Shown: positions 7,827-14,823, numbered from the stretch's first letter. The stretch is DNA of 15,922 nt from Chloroflexota bacterium (GCA_021813085.1 JAKAMA010000009.1:1-15922); one strand, 5' to 3'. Notes: generated from the sequence alone by a model not told the origin. Numbers and translations are program-made.

Positions 7827-9068
7827 CACGAGCCCGGCGATCTGCGGGTAGTGGGCGCCGAGGACGGCATCAGCGGGGGCGCCGCACCACCCTTCGAGCA
7901 GGGTCGCGTAGACGGAGCGGAAGTCCGTGGTGAACTTCAGGTTGCCGTGATCGAGGCTCGTCAGCGACGGCGCCTCGCCGTACAGCCCGCCCCTGACGCT
8001 GCCGCCGACGAGGAACATCGGCGCGGCGGTGCCGTGGTCGGTGCCCTGGCTCGCGTTCTCCTGCACACGGCGGCCGAACTCGGACCAGGTCATCGTCAGC
8101 ACGTCGCCGTCCTTGCCGTATGACGCGAGGTCGGCGTAGAAGGCGGCGAGCGCGTCGCCGACATCGCCGAGCAGCCTCTCCTGCTCCGGCTGCTGGGCGG
8201 AGTGCGTGTCGAAGCCGCCGAGCGTGATGTGCGCGACGCGCAGCTTCGCCCCGCTGGCGATCACCTGCGAAACGAGCTTGAGCCCGCTCGCGAGCGAGGT
8301 CTCCGGGTACGCCACGGTGGGGGTGTGCGCGGTCGCGGCGGCGTCGACGGCCTGCGAGCTGGATACGGCGTCGCCGGCCGTGCTCTCGAGCAGCGCGGCG
8401 TACGGCGTGTCCTTCGGGAACTGCTCGTACATCTTGAGCAGCGCGGTCTGCCGCCGGTGCGCCTCCGCCTCGTCCGGGGCCAGGCGCTGGAAGCCGTAGG
8501 CGTTTGCGCTCGGGGCGGCGACAGTGGGCGCGTTGGCCGCGTACAGCTCCGGCGCCACGAACTGGCCGACGTTGAAGCCGTGCAGCGGGTCGTGCTCCTC
8601 TGCCTCGAGACGGTCGAGGTAGCCGGCGAGCCATCCCTCGCCGTTCGCTGCCTGCTGGCCGGCGTTCTCCCAGATCAGCATGGACTGGAAGTGCGAGAGG
8701 TTCGGATCCGGGTAACCGACACCCTGCACCACCGCGAGCTTCTTGCTGTCCCACAGCTTCTTCAGCCCCGCGAGCTTCGGGTGCAGGCCGACCTTGTCAT
8801 CGAGGGGCAGCACGGCATCCGCCTTGACGCCGATCGACGGGCGCGCCTTCGCGTAGGCGGGGTCGCGATACGGCACGACGGTGTTCAGCCCGTCGTTGCC
8901 GCCGGCGAACTGCAGGATGACGAGCGTGCGCGCCGGCAGCGTGTCCGCTTCGGCGTCCGAGGCGCGGATGGCAAACGCGCCCCTGAACACCGGCGGCAGC
9001 ATCGCGTGCATGCTGCCCAGGGTGACGAGCGCCACGCCCTTCTTCACGAAATCGCGCCTGGTGATCAT
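7821..9068 (-). CDS. DUF1501 family Tat-exported protein
   Basis: DUF1501 proteins belong to the alkaline phosphatase/sulfatase-like superfamily. They are exported, often paired with DUF1800, and have no settled biochemical role. The 415 residues begin MITRRDFVKKG, a twin-arginine signal with a moderately hydrophobic stretch to about residue 33. Family motifs follow: LQFAGGNDGLNTVVPYRDP at 52-70, GFDTHSAQQPEQE in the second half, and TWSEFGRRVQENASQGTDHGTA at 327-348 (split here around ENAS), with the conserved Asp-His pair. The ATG at 9068 has GAGGAGG 6 nt upstream. That ribosome site overlaps the stop codon of the DUF1800 gene 11 nt away, so the two are one operon with coupled translation. 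The last two codons and the stop lie in or beside a dispersed repeat. Confidence 0.93.
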   Translation of the reverse strand: MITRRDFVKKGVALVTLGSMHAMLPPVFRGAFAIRASDAEADTLPARTLVILQFAGGNDGLNTVVPYRDPAYAKARPSIGVKADAVLPLDDKVGLHPKLAGLKKLWDSKKLAVVQGVGYPDPNLSHFQSMLIWENAGQQAANGEGWLAGYLDRLEAEEHDPLHGFNVGQFVAPELYAANAPTVAAPSANAYGFQRLAPDEAEAHRRQTALLKMYEQFPKDTPYAALLESTAGDAVSSSQAVDAAATAHTPTVAYPETSLASGLKLVSQVIASGAKLRVAHITLGGFDTHSAQQPEQERLLGDVGDALAAFYADLASYGKDGDVLTMTWSEFGRRVQENASQGTDHGTAAPMFLVGGSVRGGLYGEAPSLTSLDHGNLKFTTDFRSVYATLLEGWCGAPADAVLGAHYPQIAGLVT

Positions 9069-9079
9069 CGTACGCCTCC

Positions 9080-10612
9080 TCAGGCGAGCTGGTACTCCGG
9101 GGACGCGAGCAGCAGGGCGGCCAGGCCGCGCAGGCGCTCGTCCCGTTGGGCGGACGGGAGTGTCGCGAAGCCGCCACCCGTCTCCAGGTAGTCCTTGAGC
9201 GTCGACCGCACCGCGGCGCTGATCTGTCCGTCGACGGTGAGCGTCGCAACCTGGGCGATCGCGTCGTCGGCCGAGGACGGCGGGGATGCGAAGAGCGGCG
9301 CGGCCCCGGCGGCCTGCGCCGGCGTCGTGCGCTTCGGGGCGCCGGCGTTGATCAGGGCGGCGGCGAAGTTCACGCGCGCGAACCACGTGCTGGTGCCGAT
9401 CCACGTGCGCCCGCCCGGCCAGCCGGCGACGTTCGGCGGGTTGAAGAGCACCTGTCCCATCAGCCGGCTCGCACCCGCGAGCGCGCGCCCGTTGCTCTCC
9501 ACACCAAGCAGCCGGGCCGCGCCGACGACGTAGTCCGTCGGGCTCTTGACGATCGCCCGGTACGCCTGCGGCGCGTAGAACGCGTCCGACGTGAGGATGG
9601 CGCGCACGACGGCCCTCGTGTCGAAGCCGCTGCTGCGTGCGACGTCGGCGATCGGCTTGAGCGTCGCAGCGTCCGGCGCGGGGTAGGCGAAGAACTCAAA
9701 CAGCTTGCGGGCGAAGTGGTCCCCCGCGACGGGCTGCTTGAGGATGATGTCGACGATGCTGTCCGCGTCCCAGTTGCCTGTCTGGCCCAGGAACGTCTTC
9801 TCGCCGTCGTCGTGCTGCGCCGGGCGAAAGACGAACGTGCAATCGGCGCGGTCCAGCGAGTAGCCGGTGTGCGCGCGCGCCGATTCGCGCACGTCCTGTT
9901 CGGTGTAGTTTCCGACGCCCAGGGTGAACAGCTCCATGAGCTCGCGCGGGTAGTTCTCGTTCGGGTGGCCCTTGCGGCTCGTCTCGATGTCGAGCCAGAG
10001 CATCATCGCGGGGTCGCGCACGACGGCCTTGAGCAGCACGTCGAGCTTGTCGAACGCGTGCGCGCGGAAGAGCTTGTTCTGGTTGAGCAGCAGCGGCGCC
10101 CCCTTCGCGCCGGTCTTCGCCAGGCCGCTGGTCAGCAGGCCGTGCCAGAACAGCGTCATCCGCTCGAGCATCGGCCGCCGGGTGAGCGTCATGCGCGCGA
10201 GCCACCAGGAGATGATGCCCTGCGGCTTCCGCAAGTCCAGCGCGAACGAGGCCAGTTTCGCCTCCGCTGCGCTGTCATCGACGGCGGCCGTGTCGAGCAA
10301 CTGATCGACGACGTGGTCGAGCGGCTGGCCCGAGAAGCGCTGGACGTCGGCGGGGAGCACGGCGAACGTCGTGCGCCGCAGCAGGTGGCGGAGGCGCAGA
10401 TCGGCCGTGGCCAGGGGGTCCGACTGCGCGCCCGGCGTCGTTTGCGGCAGCGCGCCCGGCTTGATCGCCGTACGCTTGGCGCCGCCCCCGCCGCGCTCGT
10501 GCAGGACGACGGCGGACGCGCCGCCAGCAGTGAGCACGGCGGCCGTCGCCGCCGCGCCGCCGAGGAAGCGCCTGCGGGTGATACGCACGCGGGCCGCACG
10601 AGACTCGCGCAT
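9080..10612 (-). CDS. DUF1800 family Tat-exported protein
   Basis: DUF1800 proteins are about 450-600 residues long, of unknown activity, and usually encoded beside DUF1501; this 510-residue copy follows the pattern. The N terminus has ITRRRFLGGAAATAAVLTAGGASA at 11-34 (a twin-arginine motif plus hydrophobic core, split at AAAT), predicting folded export through Tat. Recognisable family segments are LRHLLRRTTFAV near 75, MLERMTLFWHGLLTSG, RAHAFDKLDVLLKAVVRDPAMMLWLD, NENYPRELMELFTLGVGNYTEQDVRE (split at LMEL) and FNPPNVAGWPGGRTWI near residue 430. The ATG at 10612 is preceded by GGAGG at 5 nt. It is the first gene of a two-gene operon and is divergent from the GHMP kinase gene, 148 bp away. 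The pair could act together on the cell surface, but no substrate is known. Confidence 0.93.
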   Translation of the reverse strand: MRESRAARVRITRRRFLGGAAATAAVLTAGGASAVVLHERGGGGAKRTAIKPGALPQTTPGAQSDPLATADLRLRHLLRRTTFAVLPADVQRFSGQPLDHVVDQLLDTAAVDDSAAEAKLASFALDLRKPQGIISWWLARMTLTRRPMLERMTLFWHGLLTSGLAKTGAKGAPLLLNQNKLFRAHAFDKLDVLLKAVVRDPAMMLWLDIETSRKGHPNENYPRELMELFTLGVGNYTEQDVRESARAHTGYSLDRADCTFVFRPAQHDDGEKTFLGQTGNWDADSIVDIILKQPVAGDHFARKLFEFFAYPAPDAATLKPIADVARSSGFDTRAVVRAILTSDAFYAPQAYRAIVKSPTDYVVGAARLLGVESNGRALAGASRLMGQVLFNPPNVAGWPGGRTWIGTSTWFARVNFAAALINAGAPKRTTPAQAAGAAPLFASPPSSADDAIAQVATLTVDGQISAAVRSTLKDYLETGGGFATLPSAQRDERLRGLAALLLASPEYQLA

Positions 10613-10725
10613 CACGTCCTCCGCGCACATCATCGGCGACCGGCATCGGGATTGCATTGGTGGGCCGTGAAGGGCGCGTAAACACTCCGAAAACTTGTCG
10701 GGTTGACATCGGCGCTCCGACGGTG

Positions 10726-10761
10726 TTCCCAATCGCCTTCACACCGGCGACAATCAGACCA
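10726..10761 (+). promoter_or_regulatory. Possible leaderless promoter of the GHMP kinase gene
   Basis: TTCCCA (10726-10731) and GACAAT (10749-10754) are 17 nt apart, each matching 4 of 6 consensus bases. They would start transcription at or next to the ATG at 10761, which has no ribosome binding site. A perfect TTGACA at 10703-10708 lies further upstream but has no good -10 partner. This is a weak call. Confidence 0.3.
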
Positions 10762-11657
10762 TGACGCGATCCGCGCGCGCGCCACTGCGCATCGACCTCG
10801 CCGGCGGCTGGACCGACGTGCCGGCCTTCGCCGACGCGGAGGGTGGGGCCGTCGTCAACGTCACCATCGACAAGTACGTGCGCGCCACGGTAGACAAGGC
10901 GGGGGCGATCGCGTACGCGCGCGACGTCGCCGCGGGTGGGCTGGGCGCGTCCGCAGGCGAGCACGTGTTGACGGCGGCGCTGCGCCATCCGGACGCGGAC
11001 CTCGACGAGATCGCCGAGGCAGCGTTCGCCGCGGAATCGGCCGAAGGCGTGGTGGGCGGGCGGCAAGACCAGTACGCCGCCTGCTACGGCGGCCTGAACT
11101 CGATGACGTTCCCCTCGGCCGAGCAGCGCAAGATCGAGCGCGCCCGCGCGCACACAGATGTTCTCCCCGTGCGCATCGAGCGGCTGCCGCTGCCGGAGGC
11201 CGCGCTGAGCGCGCTTGAGCAGCGGCTCGTGCTGGTCGACAGCGGCGTCTCGCGCCTGTCCGGCGAGATCCACGCGCACGTCTGGTCGGCGTACGCGCGC
11301 CACGACGACGACGTCACCGGCGCCCTGCTGGCGCTCAGGCAGTACGCCCGGGCGATGCGCGACGCGCTCCTCGCGAGCGACTTCGGCGGCGTGCGCCACG
11401 TGATCAACGAGAACTGGACGCAGCAGAAGCGGCTGCATCCGAGCGTCACGAACGAGACCATCGACGCGATCTTCGAGCTGGCGACGGCGAACGGTGCGAC
11501 GGCGGGCAAGGCGTGCGGTGCGGGCGGCGGCGGCGCGCTCCTCTTCTACGCGTCGAGCGCGGAAGGCGCGGCGGGGCTGCGCCGCGCACTCGCGGCGGCA
11601 GGGATCACCGTGATCGCGTTCGCGTTCGACATGGAGGGGCTGGTCGACGAGGAGTAG
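10761..11657 (+). CDS. GHMP-family sugar kinase (HddA/fucokinase-like), compact form
   Basis: The family transfers phosphate from ATP to small sugars or sugar phosphates. The closest types by eye are D-glycero-D-manno-heptose 7-phosphate kinase and the kinase part of L-fucokinase; the substrate is not certain. Motif 1 is APLRIDLAGGWTDVPAF at 7-23, the phosphate loop GGLGASAG at 59-66, the sugar/base region GGRQDQYAACYGGLN at 99-113 with Asp103, and motif 3 GKACGAGGGGALLF at 249-262. The 298-residue length is short: only about 40 residues separate motifs 1 and 2, against some 85-90 in HddA. The phosphate loop also has Ala where GLGSS has its first Ser. The ATG at 10761 has no ribosome site. 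The next gene converges on it, so it is a single-gene unit. Confidence 0.88.
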   Translation: MTRSARAPLRIDLAGGWTDVPAFADAEGGAVVNVTIDKYVRATVDKAGAIAYARDVAAGGLGASAGEHVLTAALRHPDADLDEIAEAAFAAESAEGVVGGRQDQYAACYGGLNSMTFPSAEQRKIERARAHTDVLPVRIERLPLPEAALSALEQRLVLVDSGVSRLSGEIHAHVWSAYARHDDDVTGALLALRQYARAMRDALLASDFGGVRHVINENWTQQKRLHPSVTNETIDAIFELATANGATAGKACGAGGGGALLFYASSAEGAAGLRRALAAAGITVIAFAFDMEGLVDEE

Positions 11658-11666
11658 GCCCTCCGG

Positions 11667-11711
11667 CGGGGCGGCGTCAGAGGCGATGCAAACGCCTTCC
11701 GCGCTGCCCCG
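11667..11711. terminator. Long hairpin between convergent genes, possible bidirectional terminator
   Basis: CGGGGCGGCG (11667-11676) pairs with CGCTGCCCCG (11702-11711) as a 10-bp stem with one G-T pair. The enclosed 25 nt contain a second hairpin, AGGCG / CGCCT, at 11681-11697. It starts 10 nt after the GHMP kinase stop and lies downstream of the glucosidase gene on the other strand. There is no U-run. Confidence 0.45.
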
Positions 11712-11745
11712 AGGACGGTGGGCGATGCTCAACGCCTCTCGTCGC

Positions 11746-11767
11746 GTTCACGTACATGTACGCGAAC
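11746..11767. other. Near-perfect 22-bp palindrome
   Basis: Arms pair at 10 of 11 positions around the centre CGTACATGTACG; the only mismatch is A11750 with C11763. It lies 20 bp beyond the stop of the glucosidase gene. It could be a terminator stem for that gene or a binding site for a dimeric protein. The symmetry is seen directly; its role is not. Confidence 0.6.
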
Positions 11768-11787
11768 CTGGGAGCAGGCGCGTGGCG

Positions 11788-13149
11788 TCAGACCAGCGTC
11801 TCGTCGTAGACGATTTCGCCGGCGCGGATCAGGTCGCGGTACCAGTAGCCGCTGTCCTTGACCGTGCGCTTCTGGCCGTCCTCGAAGTCGACATCGATGA
11901 TCCCGAACCGCTGACTGAAGCCCATCGCCCACTCGAAGTTGTCGATGAGCGTCCACGTGTAATAGCCGCGCACGTCGGCACCCTCGTCGAGCGCGCGCCC
12001 GACCTGGCCGATGTAGCCCTTGTAGAAGTCGATGCGGCGGTCGTCGTGTACGCGGCCATCGGGCCCCGGGCGGTCGCCGAAGGAGCAACCGTTTTCGGTG
12101 ATGTAGATCGGCGGGCGGCCGTAGTCCTTCGAGACGCGCATGATCATCCGGTAGATCGCCGCGGGCCAGATCTCCCAGTGGAACTCGGTGCGCGGGCCCG
12201 GGCCCTGCATCTGCCGGAGACCGAGGTTGGGTTCGCCCGGCTCCGCGGCGACGATGCTGCGCGAGTAGAGGTTGATGCCGACGAAGTCGAGCGGCTCCCG
12301 GAGCGCCTCCATGTCGCCGGGGCGGATGTCCATCCGCGCCAGGGCCTTCTCCTGGTCGACGTACGCGTGCGGGTACTCACCCTTCATGATCGGGCGCAGG
12401 AACCAGTCGTTGGCGAACGCGTGCTGGCGCTCGGCCGCGGCGATGTCCTCCGCGCTGTCCGATGCGGGGTAAGCCGCACTCATGCTGAACGCCGAGCCGA
12501 TGGCGTCCGCGGTGCCGGCGGCGCGCATCGCCCGCGCGGCGGAGGCGTGCGCGAGGTTGACGATGTGCGATGCCCGCATCGCCTGCGAGGCGTCGCGGAT
12601 GGCGGGGGCGTGGTTGCCGTACAGGTAGCCCATGAACACGAACACCCACGGCTCATTGAAGATCATCCAGTGCTTGACGCGGTCGCCCAGCGCCTCGATG
12701 CACGTGCGGGCGTACGCCGTGAACTGCTCGATGATGTCGCGGTTCGTCCAGCCGCCGGCGTCCTGGAGCGCCTGCGGCAGGTCCCAGTGGTACAGCGTCG
12801 GGAACGGGCGGATGCCGTTCGCGAGCAGCTCGTCGACCAGGCGGTTGTAGTAGTCGAGGCCGGCCTGGTTGAGCCTTCCCGTGCCTTCGGGGAAGATGCG
12901 CGGCCAGGCGATGCTGAAGCGGTAGCCGGTCTGGCCCAGCTCCTTCATCAGCGCGACGTCTTCCCTGTAGCGGTGATACTGGTCGGACGCGACGTCACCC
13001 GTGTCGCCGTTGAGGACGCGGCCCTCGGTGTGGCTGAAGCGGTCCCAGATCGACTCGCCGCGGCCGTCTTCCTTCACGGCGCCTTCGACCTGGTACGACG
13101 CGGTCGCCGTGCCCCACTCGAAGCCTGCCGGGAACTTCACCGTCTTCAT
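11788..13149 (-). CDS. Beta-glucosidase, glycoside hydrolase family 1
   Basis: This is a retaining exo-glycosidase that releases sugars from beta-glucosides or beta-galactosides such as cellobiose. No signal peptide is present, so it is cytoplasmic and needs imported disaccharides. The 453 residues cover a complete (beta/alpha)8 barrel. The N-terminal signature FEWGTATASYQVEGA is at 10-24, substrate-binding HWDLPQAL at 121-128, acid/base Glu166 in IFNEP at 163-167, nucleophile Glu352 in YITENG at 349-354, and the subsite -1 segment IDNFEWAMGFSQRFGI at 402-417. The ATG at 13149 has GGAGGT 7 nt upstream. The gene stands alone, divergent from the PH-like gene and convergent with the GHMP kinase. 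No sugar transporter or LacI regulator is in the window. Confidence 0.96.
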   Translation of the reverse strand: MKTVKFPAGFEWGTATASYQVEGAVKEDGRGESIWDRFSHTEGRVLNGDTGDVASDQYHRYREDVALMKELGQTGYRFSIAWPRIFPEGTGRLNQAGLDYYNRLVDELLANGIRPFPTLYHWDLPQALQDAGGWTNRDIIEQFTAYARTCIEALGDRVKHWMIFNEPWVFVFMGYLYGNHAPAIRDASQAMRASHIVNLAHASAARAMRAAGTADAIGSAFSMSAAYPASDSAEDIAAAERQHAFANDWFLRPIMKGEYPHAYVDQEKALARMDIRPGDMEALREPLDFVGINLYSRSIVAAEPGEPNLGLRQMQGPGPRTEFHWEIWPAAIYRMIMRVSKDYGRPPIYITENGCSFGDRPGPDGRVHDDRRIDFYKGYIGQVGRALDEGADVRGYYTWTLIDNFEWAMGFSQRFGIIDVDFEDGQKRTVKDSGYWYRDLIRAGEIVYDETLV

Positions 13150-13228
13150 TGCACGCACCTCCGCTGTCCGGCCGCAATCGCCGGCACCGGACGTCCTCGC
13201 GGCCACCGCCGTCGCCGCGGGCATCGCG

Positions 13229-13234
13229 AGTGTA
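13229..13234 (-). promoter_or_regulatory. Possible -10 box for the beta-glucosidase gene
   Basis: TACACT on the minus strand, 80 nt upstream of the start codon, is the best -10-like hexamer in the divergent interval. The matching -35 region (TTCCGC at 17 nt) is poor, so this is tentative. Confidence 0.25.
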
Positions 13235-13274
13235 TGCGGGCACGGCGGCAGGCGGAAGCCTCGGGCCTGCGCGC

Positions 13275-13280
13275 TATGAT
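13275..13280 (+). promoter_or_regulatory. Possible -10 box for the PH-like gene
   Basis: TATGAT matches five of six consensus bases and is the only AT-rich hexamer in the area. No -35 match is seen at 16-18 nt. Transcription would start near 13287, within the short tandem repeat. Confidence 0.3.
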
Positions 13281-13281
13281 G

Positions 13282-13310
13282 AGCGCGGCAGGAGCGCGGC
13301 AGGAGCGCGG
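13282..13310. repeat. 11-bp tandem repeat before the PH-like gene
   Basis: AGCGCGGCAGG occurs twice in tandem (13282-13292 and 13293-13303), followed by a partial third unit beginning AGCGCGG. Each unit junction creates an AGGAG ribosome-binding sequence; the one at 13301-13305 is 9 nt from the ATG at 13315. Confidence 0.7.
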
Positions 13311-13314
13311 AGCG

Positions 13315-13680
13315 ATGGTGGAAGTGAGCGTCACCGGCGGCCAGGTGCGGTTCGAGGTGATCGGGCTCGACAAGTTCTGGGCGTTCAAGAGCCGCATCGA
13401 CGTGCCCGCCCACAGCATCACGGGCGCGCGCCACGACCCGGAGGCGGCGCGCCGGCCGCGGGGCTGGCGGCTGCCGGGCACCAGCGTCCCGGGCATCGTG
13501 CGCGCGGGCTCGTACTACGGGCAGGGCCAGCGGGTCTTCTGGGACGTGTGGTACGGCCACCTGGAGCGCGTGATCGTCGTCGAGCTGGAGGGGCAGCGCT
13601 ACAGCCGGCTGATCATCGAGGTGCCCGACCCCGCGGCGGCGCTACGGACGATCGAGGCCGCGCGTGCGGGGGCGGCGTAG
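13315..13680 (+). CDS. Small PH-like domain protein, 121 aa
   Basis: The protein resembles a group of small bacterial proteins with a pleckstrin-homology-like beta barrel, common in Actinobacteriota and Chloroflexota and without known function. Features that fit: a short first strand at 1-15, GLDKFWAFKSRIDVP at 17-31, AHSITGARHDPEA, GWRLPGTSVPGIVRAGSYYG at 50-69, FWDVWYG, VIVVEL and YSRLIIEVPDPAAALRTIE at the end. It has no membrane segment or signal peptide. I chose the ATG at 13315 because AGGAG lies 9 nt upstream and family resemblance begins there. ATGs at 13276 and 13279 would add 12-13 low-complexity residues. It is divergent from the glucosidase and converges on pyrE with only 14 nt between the stops. 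Confidence 0.82.
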   Translation: MVEVSVTGGQVRFEVIGLDKFWAFKSRIDVPAHSITGARHDPEAARRPRGWRLPGTSVPGIVRAGSYYGQGQRVFWDVWYGHLERVIVVELEGQRYSRLIIEVPDPAAALRTIEAARAGAA

Positions 13681-13694
13681 CAAGGCGTTCTTCC

Positions 13695-14339
13695 TCAGCA
13701 TGCCGGTGGCGACCCCTCCGCACTGGCCCACCGCTCCAGCTCTTCGTCGATGTAGAGTGTGCCCTGCTCATCCGTGTAGAAGAGGCGCCGGAACGGGATG
13801 CCGTGCTCGCGGAAGCGGCCGCCGCCGCCTTCGTGCCGCTCGACGACGGCCATCACCAGCACGACCTCGCAGCCCTCCGCGTCGATCGCCTCGACCGCCT
13901 TCATCGCCGAGCCGCCCTGCGTCACCGTATCCTCGACGACCGCCACCCTGCGGCCCGGCCGCACGAGCGGTCCCTCGTCTTCAGCGACGGACTGCGAGAT
14001 CGCGGACTTCGCTTGCGGCCCGTGGTCCTTCGGCTGCGGCCGCACGAAGAACGTCGGCAGCGTGCGGCCCTGTCCGAGCGCGGCCGCGGCGACGGCGCTG
14101 GCCAGCGCGATGCAGCCCATCGCCATGCCCCCGACCGCCTCGGCGCCGGAGCCGATGACGGCGGGCGCCATGAACCGGCCGATGAGGCTAGCGTACACCG
14201 GGTGCAGCGTCAGCACGCGCACGTCGGCGTAGTAGGTGCTCCAGCCGCCGGACGCAAGCTGCACCGGCCGCGGCTGGACGGCGATGGCGTACCGCTCAAC
14301 GGCGGACTTGAGCTGCTGGAGGTCGTCGTGCAGGGTCAC
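13695..14339 (-). CDS. pyrE: Orotate phosphoribosyltransferase with enlarged catalytic loop
   Basis: PyrE joins orotate to PRPP to give orotidine 5'-phosphate in cytoplasmic pyrimidine synthesis. The 214 residues show the orotate-side segment VQLASGGWSTYYADVR at 26-41, FFVRPQPKDHG at 97-107 in the position of the PRPP-binding Arg/Lys residues, and the PRPP motif VAVVEDTVTQGGSAMKAV at 132-149. The flexible loop between HG and VAVVED is 24 residues here. In B. subtilis and actinobacterial forms I recall about 14, so roughly residues 112-121 look inserted. The GTG start at 14339 overlaps the stop codon of the XRE gene as GTGA, with AAGGAG 11 nt upstream, so translation is coupled. No other pyrimidine gene is in the window. 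A xanthine- or other purine-type phosphoribosyltransferase is a less likely reading. Confidence 0.87.
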   Translation of the reverse strand: MTLHDDLQQLKSAVERYAIAVQPRPVQLASGGWSTYYADVRVLTLHPVYASLIGRFMAPAVIGSGAEAVGGMAMGCIALASAVAAAALGQGRTLPTFFVRPQPKDHGPQAKSAISQSVAEDEGPLVRPGRRVAVVEDTVTQGGSAMKAVEAIDAEGCEVVLVMAVVERHEGGGGRFREHGIPFRRLFYTDEQGTLYIDEELERWASAEGSPPAC

Positions 14340-14740
14340 CGCGTCGTGCGCTCCTTGCGGCTCCGCGCAGCGGCAGACGGGGTACGGCGCGAGGGATCGG
14401 CCGCGGGTCTGGCGAGTACCGCAACGCGACGCTTCCCAGACGCGCCGTACGGCGGCGCGGCGACGGGACGCGGGCGCAGGCGCAGCTCAACCTTCATCTC
14501 CAGCGCGTTCGCCACCCGCACGAGGGTCTTCATGGTAAGGTTTTCATGGCTGCTGAGGAGCTTGGTGACGAACGCACGGGAGGTGCCCAGCCGCTCGGCC
14601 AACTCGCTGCGGGTGATGCCCTGTCCCTGCATCGCAGCCCAGATCTGCTCTTCGAGGTCAAGCAGCAACCATTCGAGTTCGAACTCCGGGGTGTGCTGGT
14701 TCGCTTCCGTATCGGCCCGGATTCGTTCTACTGCATCCAT
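14336..14740 (-). CDS. XRE-family helix-turn-helix regulator (orphan antitoxin-like)
   Basis: A 134-residue DNA-binding protein. Residues 20-40 form a helical lead-in. The XRE domain follows at about 40-85, with ITRSELAERLGTSRAFVTKLLSS at 42-64 (helix-turn-helix, split at LGTS) and NLTMKTLVRVANALEMKVEL at 67-86. This form is typical of HigA-like antitoxins. The last 45 residues are rich in Arg, Ala and Pro and look disordered. No toxin gene is adjacent: upstream is only a 31-codon frame, downstream is pyrE, which it overlaps by 4 nt. The ATG at 14740 has no strong ribosome site. A palindromic site in its promoter suggests autoregulation, and the shared transcript suggests it also controls pyrE. 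It looks less GC-rich than its neighbours, hinting at acquisition. Confidence 0.88.
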   Translation of the reverse strand: MDAVERIRADTEANQHTPEFELEWLLLDLEEQIWAAMQGQGITRSELAERLGTSRAFVTKLLSSHENLTMKTLVRVANALEMKVELRLRPRPVAAPPYGASGKRRVAVLARPAADPSRRTPSAAARSRKERTTR

Positions 14741-14823
14741 CGCGGATCCGGCACACGCCCGTTGTTCACGATGAGCACAACCTGCCAGCCGTTGTCGTAC
14801 AAGACGCGCGGTGCTGTTGTCAT
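14728..14823 (-). CDS. 31-codon open frame overlapping the XRE gene start (uncertain)
   Basis: ATG at 14823, stop TAG at 14730-14728; it overlaps the first codons of the XRE gene by 13 nt in another frame. AGGT lies 5 nt upstream of the ATG. The peptide begins MTTAPRVLYDNG and then has a WQVVLIVNNG strand-like stretch. I know no family. It could be a leader peptide, the remnant of a lost toxin gene, or chance. If the promoter at 14823-14851 is used as drawn, the ATG would lie upstream of the transcript start, which argues against translation. Confidence 0.25.
   Translation of the reverse strand: MTTAPRVLYDNGWQVVLIVNNGRVPDPRWMQ

Noticed and set aside
6199..7851. 550-codon plus-strand frame opposite murA
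   Set aside because: It is a shadow frame: murA on the other strand has all catalytic signatures.
9146..10681. 511-codon plus-strand frame opposite the DUF1800 gene
   Set aside because: The composition is an Arg/Val/Glu-rich shadow with no motif or ribosome site, and the minus-strand gene is secure.
10275..11732. 485-codon minus-strand frame across the GHMP kinase and into DUF1800
   Set aside because: It is a shadow of two genes, with Arg/Val-rich residues and no domain; the GHMP motifs on the plus strand are clear.
11686..13680. A 664-residue protein joining the antisense of the glucosidase to the PH-like protein
   Set aside because: The frame is open only because the glucosidase gene has no stops on that strand. 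Only the last 121 residues look like a real protein, and a ribosome site precedes them.
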